NCBI GenBank assembly: GCA_022710255.1
Contig: JAKLHG010000154.1
Span: forward strand, 1-8,136
Reading direction: 5' to 3'
Source: Candidatus Hydrogenedentota bacterium
Lineage (GTDB): Bacteria > Hydrogenedentota > Hydrogenedentia > Hydrogenedentales > CAITNO01
Length of the DNA stretch: 8,136 bases
Under the pieces are notes generated by a model. That model was not told where the DNA came from, did not search any database, and was given only the letters and a program-made list of their open reading frames with translations. Of the stretch, positions 1 to 6,316 are shown piece by piece. Every line of letters starts with the position of its first letter. The stretch's first letter is position 1. The position numbers and the translations under genes were made by a program.

Positions 1-1
1 C

Positions 2-532
2 ATGACAAACGCCTTGCGCTGCGCCAAGGCCTATGGCGCCGACACGGTTCTCCTGGTGCCGGTGGTGGTCAATGACAAGGCCACGACTGCCGAGGCATGG
101 GAACGTTCCCACACACATATCCCGAAACTCATCCCCCTGGCCGAGGAACTGAAAATCACCATCGCCATTGAAGAGGTTTGGAACAATTTTCTGCTAGATA
201 GCGCCTCTGAATTCGCGCGGTACGTCGATGAATTCAAAAGTCCATGGGTCCAGGCGTATTTCGATGTCGGTAATGTCCTGGCTTACGGATTGCCGCAGGA
301 ATGGATACGCACCCTGGGCAAACGCATTGTCAAGGTCCACCTGAAAGATTTCAGGAAGGAAGGCAGAAAATGGATAAACCTCCGAGACGGCGACGTGAAC
401 TGGCCCGAGGTCATGAAGGCCTTCGCCGAAGTGGGATACAATGGGTATCTGACCCCGGAATTATCCGGCGGTGACGAAGCCTACCTGCGCGATTTGTCCC
501 AGAGGATAGACCTGATTATTGCGGGCAAATAA
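2..532 (+). CDS. Sugar phosphate isomerase/epimerase, TIM-barrel (5' end outside window)
   Basis: This is the C-terminal 176 residues of a xylose-isomerase-like TIM-barrel protein of the sugar phosphate isomerase/epimerase superfamily (IolE/UlaE/hydroxypyruvate-isomerase type). Full-length members are about 270-300 residues, so the Met at position 2 is probably internal and the gene starts upstream of the window. Visible family features are the AIEEVWNNFLL strand (likely metal ligand Glu57), YFDVGN (Asp88), VKVHLKDF (His113) and YLTPELSGGD (Glu153), which together give the four-residue divalent-metal site known from this superfamily. Such enzymes isomerise or epimerise ketoses or keto-sugar derivatives in the cytoplasm. 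The substrate cannot be read from the sequence. The next gene starts 67 nt after the stop on the same strand and encodes an oxidoreductase often found beside this family, which suggests a shared sugar pathway. The family is certain; the exact activity is not. Confidence 0.9.
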   Translation: MTNALRCAKAYGADTVLLVPVVVNDKATTAEAWERSHTHIPKLIPLAEELKITIAIEEVWNNFLLDSASEFARYVDEFKSPWVQAYFDVGNVLAYGLPQEWIRTLGKRIVKVHLKDFRKEGRKWINLRDGDVNWPEVMKAFAEVGYNGYLTPELSGGDEAYLRDLSQRIDLIIAGK

Positions 533-586
533 TTTGCCGGCACCTTTCATGCAGGAAGCCCGGCATATTGCCCGCGTTGCAGACAT

Positions 587-591
587 AGGAG
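587..591 (+). promoter_or_regulatory. Shine-Dalgarno site fixing the start of the oxidoreductase
   Basis: AGGAG lies 8 nt before the ATG at 600. It selects this ATG over the in-frame ATG at 519, which overlaps the end of the upstream gene, has no such site, and would put 27 residues in front of the Tat motif. Confidence 0.8.
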
Positions 592-599
592 AATTCCGA

Positions 600-1898
600 A
601 TGAAACTTGCAGTCAAGCCCACCCGGCGCCAGTTTATCCGCACCGCTTCCATCTCAACGGCGGCGATTTCAATTCCCTGGATTATTCCCGCCGGCGTGCT
701 GGGCAAGGGGGCCTCGGCGGCCCCGAGCGAACGGATAACCTTGGGCGTTATCGGGATGGGGCCGCGCTGCACCTATGTGCTGCCCCAGATGCTCGGCCAT
801 GCCGACGTCCAGTGTCTTGCCGTGACGGATGTCCAGGCAAGCCGTCGCGAAGCAGCCAAAGCCTTTGTGGACAAACATTACGGCAACAGCGATTGCACTA
901 TGTATCGCGACTTCCGTGAACTGCTCGAGCGCAAAGACATTGATGCCGTGCTGATTGCCACAGGCGACCGCTGGCATGCCGCGGCATCCATACTCGCGGC
1001 AAAAGCGGGCAAGGACGTATACAGCGAAAAGCCCTGTGGCCTGACCATCAGCAACTGCCGTGACCTTGCGGAAACCATACGGGAGACCGGCCGGGTATTC
1101 CAGGCGGGAACGCAGCGGCGCAGCGTGGCGAATTTTCAACAAGCCGTTGAACTCGCCCACAGCGGCAGGCTGGGCGCCATACACACGCTGCATGCCACCG
1201 TGTACACCCCGGAAATCAAGACGGAATGGCTGCCCGGGGAACCCACCCCCGACCCGAAGGTGGTGGACTGGAACCTGTGGCTTGGCCCCGCACCATGGCG
1301 TCCCTTCAATAAAAAGTATATTGAGGGAGAGTGGCGGGCGCATTGGGATTTTGAATCAGGTGCGCGACTGCTGGACTGGGGCGCTCACACGGTGGATATT
1401 TGCCAGTGGGCCAATAACGAAGATGCCACCGTGCCCCTGACCTATGAGCCGGGAGGGGAAGCCATTACCGCACAGTATGCCAACGGCGTCAAATTGGTCA
1501 TCCATTTTCTGAAAACACCCTTTGAAAAGCGTCCAGGATGGGTTCAGGAGCTGGGCACCTGCCCCGTGCGCTTTGAAGGCGATGAAGGCACCGTGGAGGT
1601 CGGCGACAGCGGCGGTATGGAGGTACATCCCGCTTCTCTTATCCAGGACTTGCCCCACACCGAATCGGGCCTGGATGTGAAAGAACATTCCCGGAACTTC
1701 TTTGACTGCGTCAAATCACGCAAGCCTGCGGTCGCCAATGCGGAAATTATGCGACACTCCCATATCGCCTGCCACGCGGCAGCGCTCTCCTGGATACTGG
1801 GCCGCAGGCTGGAGATGGACCCGGAACAGGAAACCTTCATCAACGACGATGAAGCGAACGGGCTGCGTACACGCCCCGAACGTGACTGGACAATATAA
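600..1898 (+). CDS. Tat-exported Gfo/Idh/MocA family oxidoreductase
   Basis: This 432-residue protein is an NAD(P)-dependent sugar dehydrogenase-like enzyme with a twin-arginine leader. Residues 8-16 (TRRQFIRTA) give the RR motif, a hydrophobic stretch follows to about residue 36, and GASA-A near residue 40 is a plausible cleavage site, so folded export to the periplasm with bound cofactor is expected. The Rossmann fold begins at ITLGVIGMG (residues 46-54). EKP at 143-145 carries the conserved Lys144 of this family. DWGAHTVDICQW (259-270) carries the usual Asp/His pair in the C-terminal alpha/beta domain. Length matches the Tat-type members abundant in Planctomycetota and related phyla. It follows the isomerase gene by 67 nt on the same strand and is probably co-transcribed. 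Some Tat-leader relatives act as glycosidases through transient NAD-dependent oxidation, so the reaction could be hydrolysis rather than net oxidation. The substrate is unknown. Confidence 0.92.
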   Translation: MKLAVKPTRRQFIRTASISTAAISIPWIIPAGVLGKGASAAPSERITLGVIGMGPRCTYVLPQMLGHADVQCLAVTDVQASRREAAKAFVDKHYGNSDCTMYRDFRELLERKDIDAVLIATGDRWHAAASILAAKAGKDVYSEKPCGLTISNCRDLAETIRETGRVFQAGTQRRSVANFQQAVELAHSGRLGAIHTLHATVYTPEIKTEWLPGEPTPDPKVVDWNLWLGPAPWRPFNKKYIEGEWRAHWDFESGARLLDWGAHTVDICQWANNEDATVPLTYEPGGEAITAQYANGVKLVIHFLKTPFEKRPGWVQELGTCPVRFEGDEGTVEVGDSGGMEVHPASLIQDLPHTESGLDVKEHSRNFFDCVKSRKPAVANAEIMRHSHIACHAAALSWILGRRLEMDPEQETFINDDEANGLRTRPERDWTI

Positions 1899-1924
1899 AA
1901 CAATCCACGGGGCCTCTATGTAAC

Positions 1925-1939
1925 GCGGGCGCTGCCCGC
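1925..1939 (+). terminator. GC-rich hairpin after the oxidoreductase gene (weak terminator candidate)
   Basis: GCGGGC-gct-GCCCGC forms a perfect 6-bp stem with a 3-nt loop 26 nt after the stop codon. No T-run follows, so it is not a classic intrinsic terminator. It may instead protect the 3' end of the mRNA. Confidence 0.3.
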
Positions 1940-1965
1940 AACCCAGGAAAAATAACAACATCTAT

Positions 1966-2056
1966 GCAAAAAATGGGACTGCCTCCGGCGCACGAGAAAA
2001 CCATGAGCGAAGCACTTAATCCTGAATCGCGCCGCAGGCTGTCCCAGATTTTTTGC
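1966..2056. repeat. REP-like hairpin element 1 (inverted arms)
   Basis: The left arm (1966-1991) begins GCAAAAAATGGGACTG and continues with CCTCCGGCGC. The right arm (2029-2056), read on the minus strand, begins GCAAAAAATCTGGGACAG and continues with CCTGCGGCGC. The arms could fold into a long imperfect stem around a 37-nt loop. They differ by a 2-nt insertion after AAAAAAT, by an A/T mismatch in GGGACW, and by one base in the tail. The architecture resembles doublets mobilised by REP-associated (IS200-like, Y1) transposases. No transposase gene is present, so that origin is inference. Confidence 0.75.
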
Positions 2057-2075
2057 GGGCGTGGCGCACAAGACC

Positions 2076-2200
2076 GAAAAAATGTGGGACAGTTTCCGCC
2101 ACCTGGTTATACGCAAACCCAAAGGCTAAATCATGTATCAATGCGCTCATATAAACAAACGAACGTGCACAATTTGCGGCGGAAACAGTCCCATTTTTTC
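2076..2200. repeat. REP-like hairpin element 2 (inverted arms)
   Basis: The left arm (2076-2100) begins GAAAAAATGTGGGACAG followed by TTTCCGCC. The right arm (2178-2200), read on the minus strand, begins GAAAAAATGGGACTG followed by TTTCCGCC. Apart from a 2-nt insertion and the same A/T mismatch seen in element 1, the arms match exactly. The loop is 77 nt with no recognisable content. The element lies 19 nt after element 1 and its two arm types occur in the opposite order, so it is an inverted copy of the same doublet type. Confidence 0.75.
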
Positions 2201-2240
2201 TCCGCCTATGCATTCAACTTCTTGTTTTTTATGAGGGTAC

Positions 2241-2269
2241 TTGAGCGATAATCTACTAAAAGATGAAAT
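2241..2269 (+). promoter_or_regulatory. Possible sigma-70-type promoter for the DUF1858 gene
   Basis: TTGAGC (2241-2246) and TGAAAT (2264-2269) are separated by 17 bp. Each matches the housekeeping consensus at four of six bases, and the pair lies about 90 nt before the start codon. The match is weak. A second possible -10, GATAAT at 2247-2252, overlaps it. Confidence 0.25.
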
Positions 2270-2357
2270 AGAATGTATTTCTACGCTATAGAACAGCAGG
2301 GAATATTCCGGGAAAAAGGGATGTTCACTCAAAAACCCCAACTATAAGGAGTCAATC

Positions 2358-2588
2358 ATGCCAGCAGATACCCGTTTTACAGCGGACATGTCCGTCGCCG
2401 ATGCCATGCAGGTTCATCCCAGGGCGAGAGAAGTGTTCGCGGCCTTCCATCTGGGAGGGTGCGCCCACTGCCATATCAGCGCATTTGAGACCATTGAACA
2501 GGTCTGCAACGCCTATGGCGTGGAAGTCAATCTCTTGCTTCAGGTGTTGGAAGATTTGCCGGAAACGGAACCCTCAGAGGAAAACTAA
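2358..2588 (+). CDS. DUF1858 / hybrid-cluster-protein-associated redox disulfide domain protein
   Basis: This 76-residue cytoplasmic protein is essentially one DUF1858 domain. It shows the family pattern: an N-terminal 'T.DMSVADAMQVHP.AREVF' helix region (residues 8-27), then HLGGCAHCHI with a CxxC at Cys35 and Cys38, then SAFETIEQVCNAYGVEV...L (41-64). Members often sit beside or are fused to hybrid cluster (prismane) proteins or nitrite- and NO-handling proteins, and the cysteines are thought to form a redox disulfide or bind metal. No hybrid cluster gene is in this window, so its partner is unknown. The start is supported by AAGGAG at 2346-2351, 6 nt before the ATG. It is a single-gene unit ending at the strong terminator 20 nt downstream. 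The final residues are acidic (PETEPSEEN) and probably unstructured. The domain call is firm; the function is not. Confidence 0.88.
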   Translation: MPADTRFTADMSVADAMQVHPRAREVFAAFHLGGCAHCHISAFETIEQVCNAYGVEVNLLLQVLEDLPETEPSEEN

Positions 2589-2607
2589 TCGAATTACGTG
2601 TTGAAAA

Positions 2608-2648
2608 AAATAATCCGGAACACAACGCAATGCGGTTCCGGATTATTT
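2608..2648. terminator. Bidirectional intrinsic terminator between converging genes
   Basis: A perfect 14-bp inverted repeat (left arm 2608-2621, right arm 2635-2648, core AATCCGGAAC/GTTCCGGATT) encloses a 13-nt loop that holds a further CGC/GCG mini-stem. T-rich sequence follows on the + side (TTATTTATTTTTATTATT) and A-rich sequence on the left gives a T-run on the minus strand. It lies 20 bp after the DUF1858 stop and 15 bp beyond the stop of the minus-strand repeat protein, so it should terminate both. Confidence 0.93.
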
Positions 2649-2662
2649 ATTTTTATTATTCT

Positions 2663-5600
2663 TTACTTCCTGTAAAAGCACGATAGCATCGTAGCGGCCA
2701 GTCCCAGCAAAAACAAATCAGCCAGGTGGCGTTGCCATTGACCGGGCATGGCTTTGGATGAAGCGCAGCACCCCCCACAACACGCTTCGCCCTCGCCTTC
2801 ACCTTCACTTTCACCCTCGTGTTCACCCTCCACTTCCCCTTCCCCTTCTCCTTGTCCACCAAGAGATGTCAACGTGATGTCAAACAGGGCGCTCTCCCCC
2901 GGGCTGACGCTAACAGCCCCGCTGTACTCCTCGCAACCGGAATGGGTTACCGAAATGACATACGTCCCCATCGGCAGGTCTTCGAATTGGTACATGCCGC
3001 GACGGTCCGTCTGCTGTTCAAATGCTCCGGGGGTAAGGAGCAAGCGGGCATTATAAAGAGGCAATCCGGTGGCGGAGCAGAATACAGTACCACGCAGGGA
3101 ACCTTCCTGAAGCGGCTCTCCTTCACCTGTTTCGCCTTCCACCTCTTCGCCCTCTCCTTCTCCTTCGCCCGTTCCTTCACCTTCCCCTTCGCCCGAAACC
3201 GGCATTAACAAAATGTTTTGCAGATTAATACCGGAAACCACCGCCACATTCATACTGAAATTTTGAAAACCTTGTTTGGTCGCGGCGAGGGTATAGTTGC
3301 CCGGGGTTAAACCGGAAAATGAAAAGGCGCCCAACACACCTGTAGTACTCGCAAGTCCCCCCGGTGCCGCTACCACTGTTACCCCGGGTTCCGGCAGTCC
3401 TGTATTGGCATTACGCACCACGCCGGAAAGAGAACCTGTTTCAGGCGTCTCGCCCTCAGATTCACCCTCCTGCACAGGTTCCCCTTCTCCTTCCACAACT
3501 TCGCCTTCTGCTTCCCCTTCTTTCGCTTCGCCTTCACCTTCGCTTTCACCCTCTGCTTCTCCTTCAACCGCAGTCGGAACCAGGGAGACATTTTGCAGAT
3601 TGAAGCCCTCTGTAATTTCAACATCCTGGCTAAACTCCGCAAAACCAGTTTTAACCGCCGTCAGCCGATAATCACCTGCGGGCAGGTTGGAAAACGAGAA
3701 AGCGCCCAATACACCTGTGGTCATCTGATAATTGCCCGGCATCAAGGTCACCAGGACATCCGCCTCCGGCAACCGGGTATTATCATTGCGCACGATTCCG
3801 GAAAGCGAACCCATCTGCATCGGCTCACCCTCAGGTTCACCTTCACCCTCGGTTTCGCCTTCCATTTCCCCTTCTCCTTCAACTTCACCTTCGGCAGCGA
3901 CAGGCTGCAACAGGATATTCTGCAGATTAATACCCGCCAGAACGTCCACATACAGCGTATAATCGGTAAAGTCCGTCTTTTTTACCGTGATTGCGTACGT
4001 CCCCACGGAAAGATTGGAAAACGAAAACGTGCCCAGGATACCCGTCGTATCCTGATAGTCGCCGGGCTGGACCGTGACCAGCGCGTCCGATTCGGGCAAT
4101 CCTGTGACAGCATTGCGCACCACGCCGGAAAGAGAACCCAGTTGCGGCGCTTCCCCTTCGGGTTCGCCCTCGCCCTCACCTTCTTCCTCGGATTCACCTT
4201 CTGACACGAGGGGCTCCAATAAAACATTCTGCAAATTTATACCTTCGGCAATGACAACGGATTCACTGTATTCCTGATAGCCGGACCGTGTTGCCGTCAG
4301 GACATAGGTGCCCGGGAACAGGTCCGCATAGGAAAAGAAACCCAGTGCCCCCGTTGTAAACTGAAAATCGCCTGGCGTGAGGACCAGGACCGTTTCCGCC
4401 AGCGGCAACCCTGTATCGGCATTACGTACCACGCCGGAAAGAGACGCCGTCGGCTGGGGCTCACCCTCGGTTTCGCCCTCCATTTCCCCTTCCCTTTCCA
4501 CTTCACCTTCACCTTCAGCGGCAACAGGTTGCAGCAGAATGTTCTGTAGATTGATACCCGCAGCGACCTCCACATCCAGATTGAAGTCGGCAAATTCCGT
4601 TTTTGTTACCTTAAGCGCATAGGTTCCGGGGGCCAAGTCGGAAAATAGAAATGTACCCAGTATTCCCGTTGTCGCCTGATAGTTTCCCGGCATGACCGTA
4701 ACCAGCGCATCCGATTCGGGTAATGCCGTGGTTGCGTTTCGCACCACACCGGAAAGAGAACCCAGTTGCGGCGCTTCCCCTTCAGGTTCACCCTCATCTT
4801 CAACTTCCCCTTCCAATTCACCTTCCTGTACAAGCACCGTCAATGAAACATTAAGCAGATTAATACCCGGTTCAAGGACGATGGTCTGACTGTAATCTTG
4901 ATACCCCGACCGGGTTGCCGTCAGGACATACGCACCCGGAACCAAGTCGGCATAGGAAAAGAAACCCAGCGTCCCCGTTGTAAGCTGAAGATCGCCGGGC
5001 GTTAATACCAGGACCGTGTCCGCCAGCGGCAATCCTGTACCGGTATTACGCACCACGCCGGAAAGAGAGGCGGTCTGCTGGGGTTCACCTTCATTTTCAC
5101 CTTCAACAACACCCTCGCCTTCTCCCTCGACGGCACGAGGTTCCAATTGAATATCCCGTAAATTTATACCCGCAGTCAGGGTGATACCCGTGCTATAGCC
5201 GTCAAAGCCTTCTTTTGTCGCGGTTAGTGTATAGGTGCCGGCACTGAGCCCGGCAAATGAAAACACACCGAGTGTCCCCGTAACATCCTGATAAGCCCCG
5301 GGCATCAGGGAAACCAATACATCCGCCAGCGGTAATCCTGTATCCGCATTACGCACCACACCGGAAAGGGAGGCGGTCTGCTGGGGCTCACCTTCATTTT
5401 CACCTTCAGCAACAGCCTCGCCTTCCCCTTCATCAACCGGCGCTTCGACTTCAAGGGTGACGGAGGGAAGGGAATCCATCATCTCAGAACCGGACAACGT
5501 GTAAAACAATTGCCCTTGAAGCGTCACCGGCACTGCCGCGGTCAGGGGTATGTCCATCACGTACGTCACCAGCAAGGGAAATACCGGGGGCGTCTCGTCC

Positions 5601-6316
5601 CATGCGAATTCAAAGGGACCGACTGATCCGGCTTGAGGCAAATCCACCTGGGGAGGAGCACCGCCCCACCCGGGATAACTAACCTCCGCGGACTTAAGAA
5701 CCCAGTCCATACTGGAATCATCCACGACCCGCAATGCCGCAACAGGCTCCTCGCACAGACTGTTAACCTGGAGATTGACGGTAATGGTCTGACCGGGGAT
5801 GTAGGGATTCTCCGAAACTTCTCGAACGGCCGTGAGACATTCTATCGCGTTGATAGGCGTAACGGGCGAGTCTGTCTTGAACCATTCCTGTGTTGTATAG
5901 GCATACATTGCGCCTGAAATTGTCTGCGAAGAATCATAGGTATCAACATTCAAACCATAAACCAATTGCACGGGAAATACCGGGATTTGAATCCAATAAA
6001 ACTCGAGGCGATCACCCCAATCCCGGACTGAAACATTTTTCTCGACCCCTTGATTTTTCCCCTCCGCTCCATAGTATTCTGCATACGAACCGTTGTATGC
6101 GCATCCTGCCGGAAGCACTTCTTCCATACCCAGGGCCAGCAGGTCACTTAAGGCACCTTCGTCTCCTGTAATCGAAAGGCGCACCTCAATTTGGTGCGGA
6201 CCCCTAAATCCGGCCTCACGCATCAGCACAAGCCCGGAGTCCCGCCCGTAGACGGGCTGAACAACCAACACGGCCATTGCCACAGCAAACCAAATAAATG
6301 CCCATGATCTTGACAT
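2663..6316 (-). CDS. Large secreted multi-repeat protein with carboxypeptidase-regulatory-like domains, Glu-Gly linkers and Cys-rich C-terminal anchor
   Basis: This 1217-residue protein starts with a Sec signal peptide (hydrophobic residues 5-19, likely cleavage after VYG24). Residues ~41-290 hold two beta-rich segments that resemble each other: FYWIQIPVFPVQLVYGLNV at 106-124 against FAWDETPPVFPLLVTYVMDI at 237-256. Residues 316-1153 contain eight ~80-residue repeats (starts 316, 417, 520, 625, 728, 837, 962, 1073) of the form SLSGVVRNA.TGLPL...V...PG...TTG.LG.FSF..L..GTY.LT.TK.GF...GINLQN..L.P, which fits the carboxypeptidase regulatory-like / Cna-B-like beta-sandwich fold. Glu-Gly linkers of roughly 20-45 residues join them. 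The C-terminus has CCGGCC (1179-1184), a hydrophobic stretch (~1198-1214) and YRK. The likely role is a cell-surface stalk or adhesive protein; no enzyme motif was seen. The frame is intact throughout. The start has a weak AGGGTG site 5 nt upstream. The gene stands alone, divergent from proB. Confidence 0.9.
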   Translation of the reverse strand: MSRSWAFIWFAVAMAVLVVQPVYGRDSGLVLMREAGFRGPHQIEVRLSITGDEGALSDLLALGMEEVLPAGCAYNGSYAEYYGAEGKNQGVEKNVSVRDWGDRLEFYWIQIPVFPVQLVYGLNVDTYDSSQTISGAMYAYTTQEWFKTDSPVTPINAIECLTAVREVSENPYIPGQTITVNLQVNSLCEEPVAALRVVDDSSMDWVLKSAEVSYPGWGGAPPQVDLPQAGSVGPFEFAWDETPPVFPLLVTYVMDIPLTAAVPVTLQGQLFYTLSGSEMMDSLPSVTLEVEAPVDEGEGEAVAEGENEGEPQQTASLSGVVRNADTGLPLADVLVSLMPGAYQDVTGTLGVFSFAGLSAGTYTLTATKEGFDGYSTGITLTAGINLRDIQLEPRAVEGEGEGVVEGENEGEPQQTASLSGVVRNTGTGLPLADTVLVLTPGDLQLTTGTLGFFSYADLVPGAYVLTATRSGYQDYSQTIVLEPGINLLNVSLTVLVQEGELEGEVEDEGEPEGEAPQLGSLSGVVRNATTALPESDALVTVMPGNYQATTGILGTFLFSDLAPGTYALKVTKTEFADFNLDVEVAAGINLQNILLQPVAAEGEGEVEREGEMEGETEGEPQPTASLSGVVRNADTGLPLAETVLVLTPGDFQFTTGALGFFSYADLFPGTYVLTATRSGYQEYSESVVIAEGINLQNVLLEPLVSEGESEEEGEGEGEPEGEAPQLGSLSGVVRNAVTGLPESDALVTVQPGDYQDTTGILGTFSFSNLSVGTYAITVKKTDFTDYTLYVDVLAGINLQNILLQPVAAEGEVEGEGEMEGETEGEGEPEGEPMQMGSLSGIVRNDNTRLPEADVLVTLMPGNYQMTTGVLGAFSFSNLPAGDYRLTAVKTGFAEFSQDVEITEGFNLQNVSLVPTAVEGEAEGESEGEGEAKEGEAEGEVVEGEGEPVQEGESEGETPETGSLSGVVRNANTGLPEPGVTVVAAPGGLASTTGVLGAFSFSGLTPGNYTLAATKQGFQNFSMNVAVVSGINLQNILLMPVSGEGEGEGTGEGEGEGEEVEGETGEGEPLQEGSLRGTVFCSATGLPLYNARLLLTPGAFEQQTDRRGMYQFEDLPMGTYVISVTHSGCEEYSGAVSVSPGESALFDITLTSLGGQGEGEGEVEGEHEGESEGEGEGEACCGGCCASSKAMPGQWQRHLADLFLLGLAATMLSCFYRK
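2666..2785 (-). other. C-terminal Cys-rich sorting/anchor signal (coding segment)
   Basis: The last 40 residues run from A-CCGGCC-ASSKA through a polar stretch (MPGQWQRHLAD) and a short hydrophobic helix (LFLLGLAATMLSCF) to a basic end (YRK). The order of Cys motif, membrane helix and basic tail, following a long disordered acidic linker, matches the logic of CTERM sorting signals such as MYXO-CTERM and Synerg-CTERM. I do not recognise the exact motif as a named family. No LPXTG or PEP motif is present. Confidence 0.65.
2858..5371 (-). repeat. Eight in-frame tandem protein-domain repeats
   Basis: The repeats read on the minus strand are R1 5371-5132, R2 5068-4829, R3 4759-4520, R4 4444-4205, R5 4135-3896, R6 3808-3569, R7 3433-3194 and R8 3100-2858. 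R1 to R7 keep the opening SLSG(V/I)VRN and the closing G(I/F)NL...L almost unchanged. R8 is the most divergent (opening SLRGTVFCSATGLPL) and alone carries two cysteines (1080 and 1128). The linkers between them are hexamer-periodic DNA coding for Gly-Glu. Confidence 0.93.
3896..5068 (-). repeat. 624-bp higher-order duplication (R2-R3 copied as R4-R5)
   Basis: R2 is closest to R4 (both carry TVLVLTPGD, LGFFSYADL and YVLTATRSGYQ), and R3 is closest to R5 (both carry PESDALVTV and TTGILGTF). Both pairs are offset by exactly 624 bp (208 codons). A 35-nt stretch is identical at 4125-4159 and 4749-4783, and a 20-nt stretch (GCATAGGAAAAGAAACCCAG) is shared by R2 and R4. This shows duplication of a two-domain unit including its linker. 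Confidence 0.88.

Larger units (their letters stand above)
1899..2357. other. 459-bp intergenic region with repeat cluster and upstream region of the DUF1858 gene
   Basis: No convincing gene lies here. The first third holds a short GC hairpin (1925-1939), the middle holds two REP-like hairpin elements (1966-2200), and the last ~150 bp are AT-richer and should contain the promoter of the gene at 2358. A 10-bp palindrome GGAATATTCC at 2300-2309 lies 48 nt before that start codon and could be an operator. The open frames crossing the repeats (such as 1964-2251) have no family features and no good ribosome site, so they are not called. Confidence 0.7.

Noticed and set aside
519..599. Upstream in-frame ATG for the Gfo/Idh gene
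   Set aside because: It overlaps the preceding gene and lacks a ribosome site; the Tat leader and the AGGAG at 587-591 point to the ATG at 600.
669..1343. 224-codon open frame on the minus strand
   Set aside because: It lies wholly opposite the well-supported Gfo/Idh gene, and its translation has no domain pattern.
1964..2251. 95-codon plus-strand frame over the repeat cluster
   Set aside because: It runs through both hairpin elements, lacks a ribosome site and encodes no recognisable motif.
2666..2785. LPXTG or PEP-CTERM anchor in the repeat protein
   Set aside because: Neither motif is present. The tail has a Cys-pair motif instead, so only a generic CTERM-like call is made.
3593..4204. 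203-codon open frame on the plus strand within the repeat gene
   Set aside because: It is an antisense shadow of the repeats; its apparent periodicity is inherited from the minus-strand gene.
2663..5450. Regular ~300-bp repeats that could suggest a CRISPR or satellite array
   Set aside because: The units are in frame, conserve protein-fold residues, diverge mostly at synonymous or tolerated positions, and lack short identical repeats with unique spacers.
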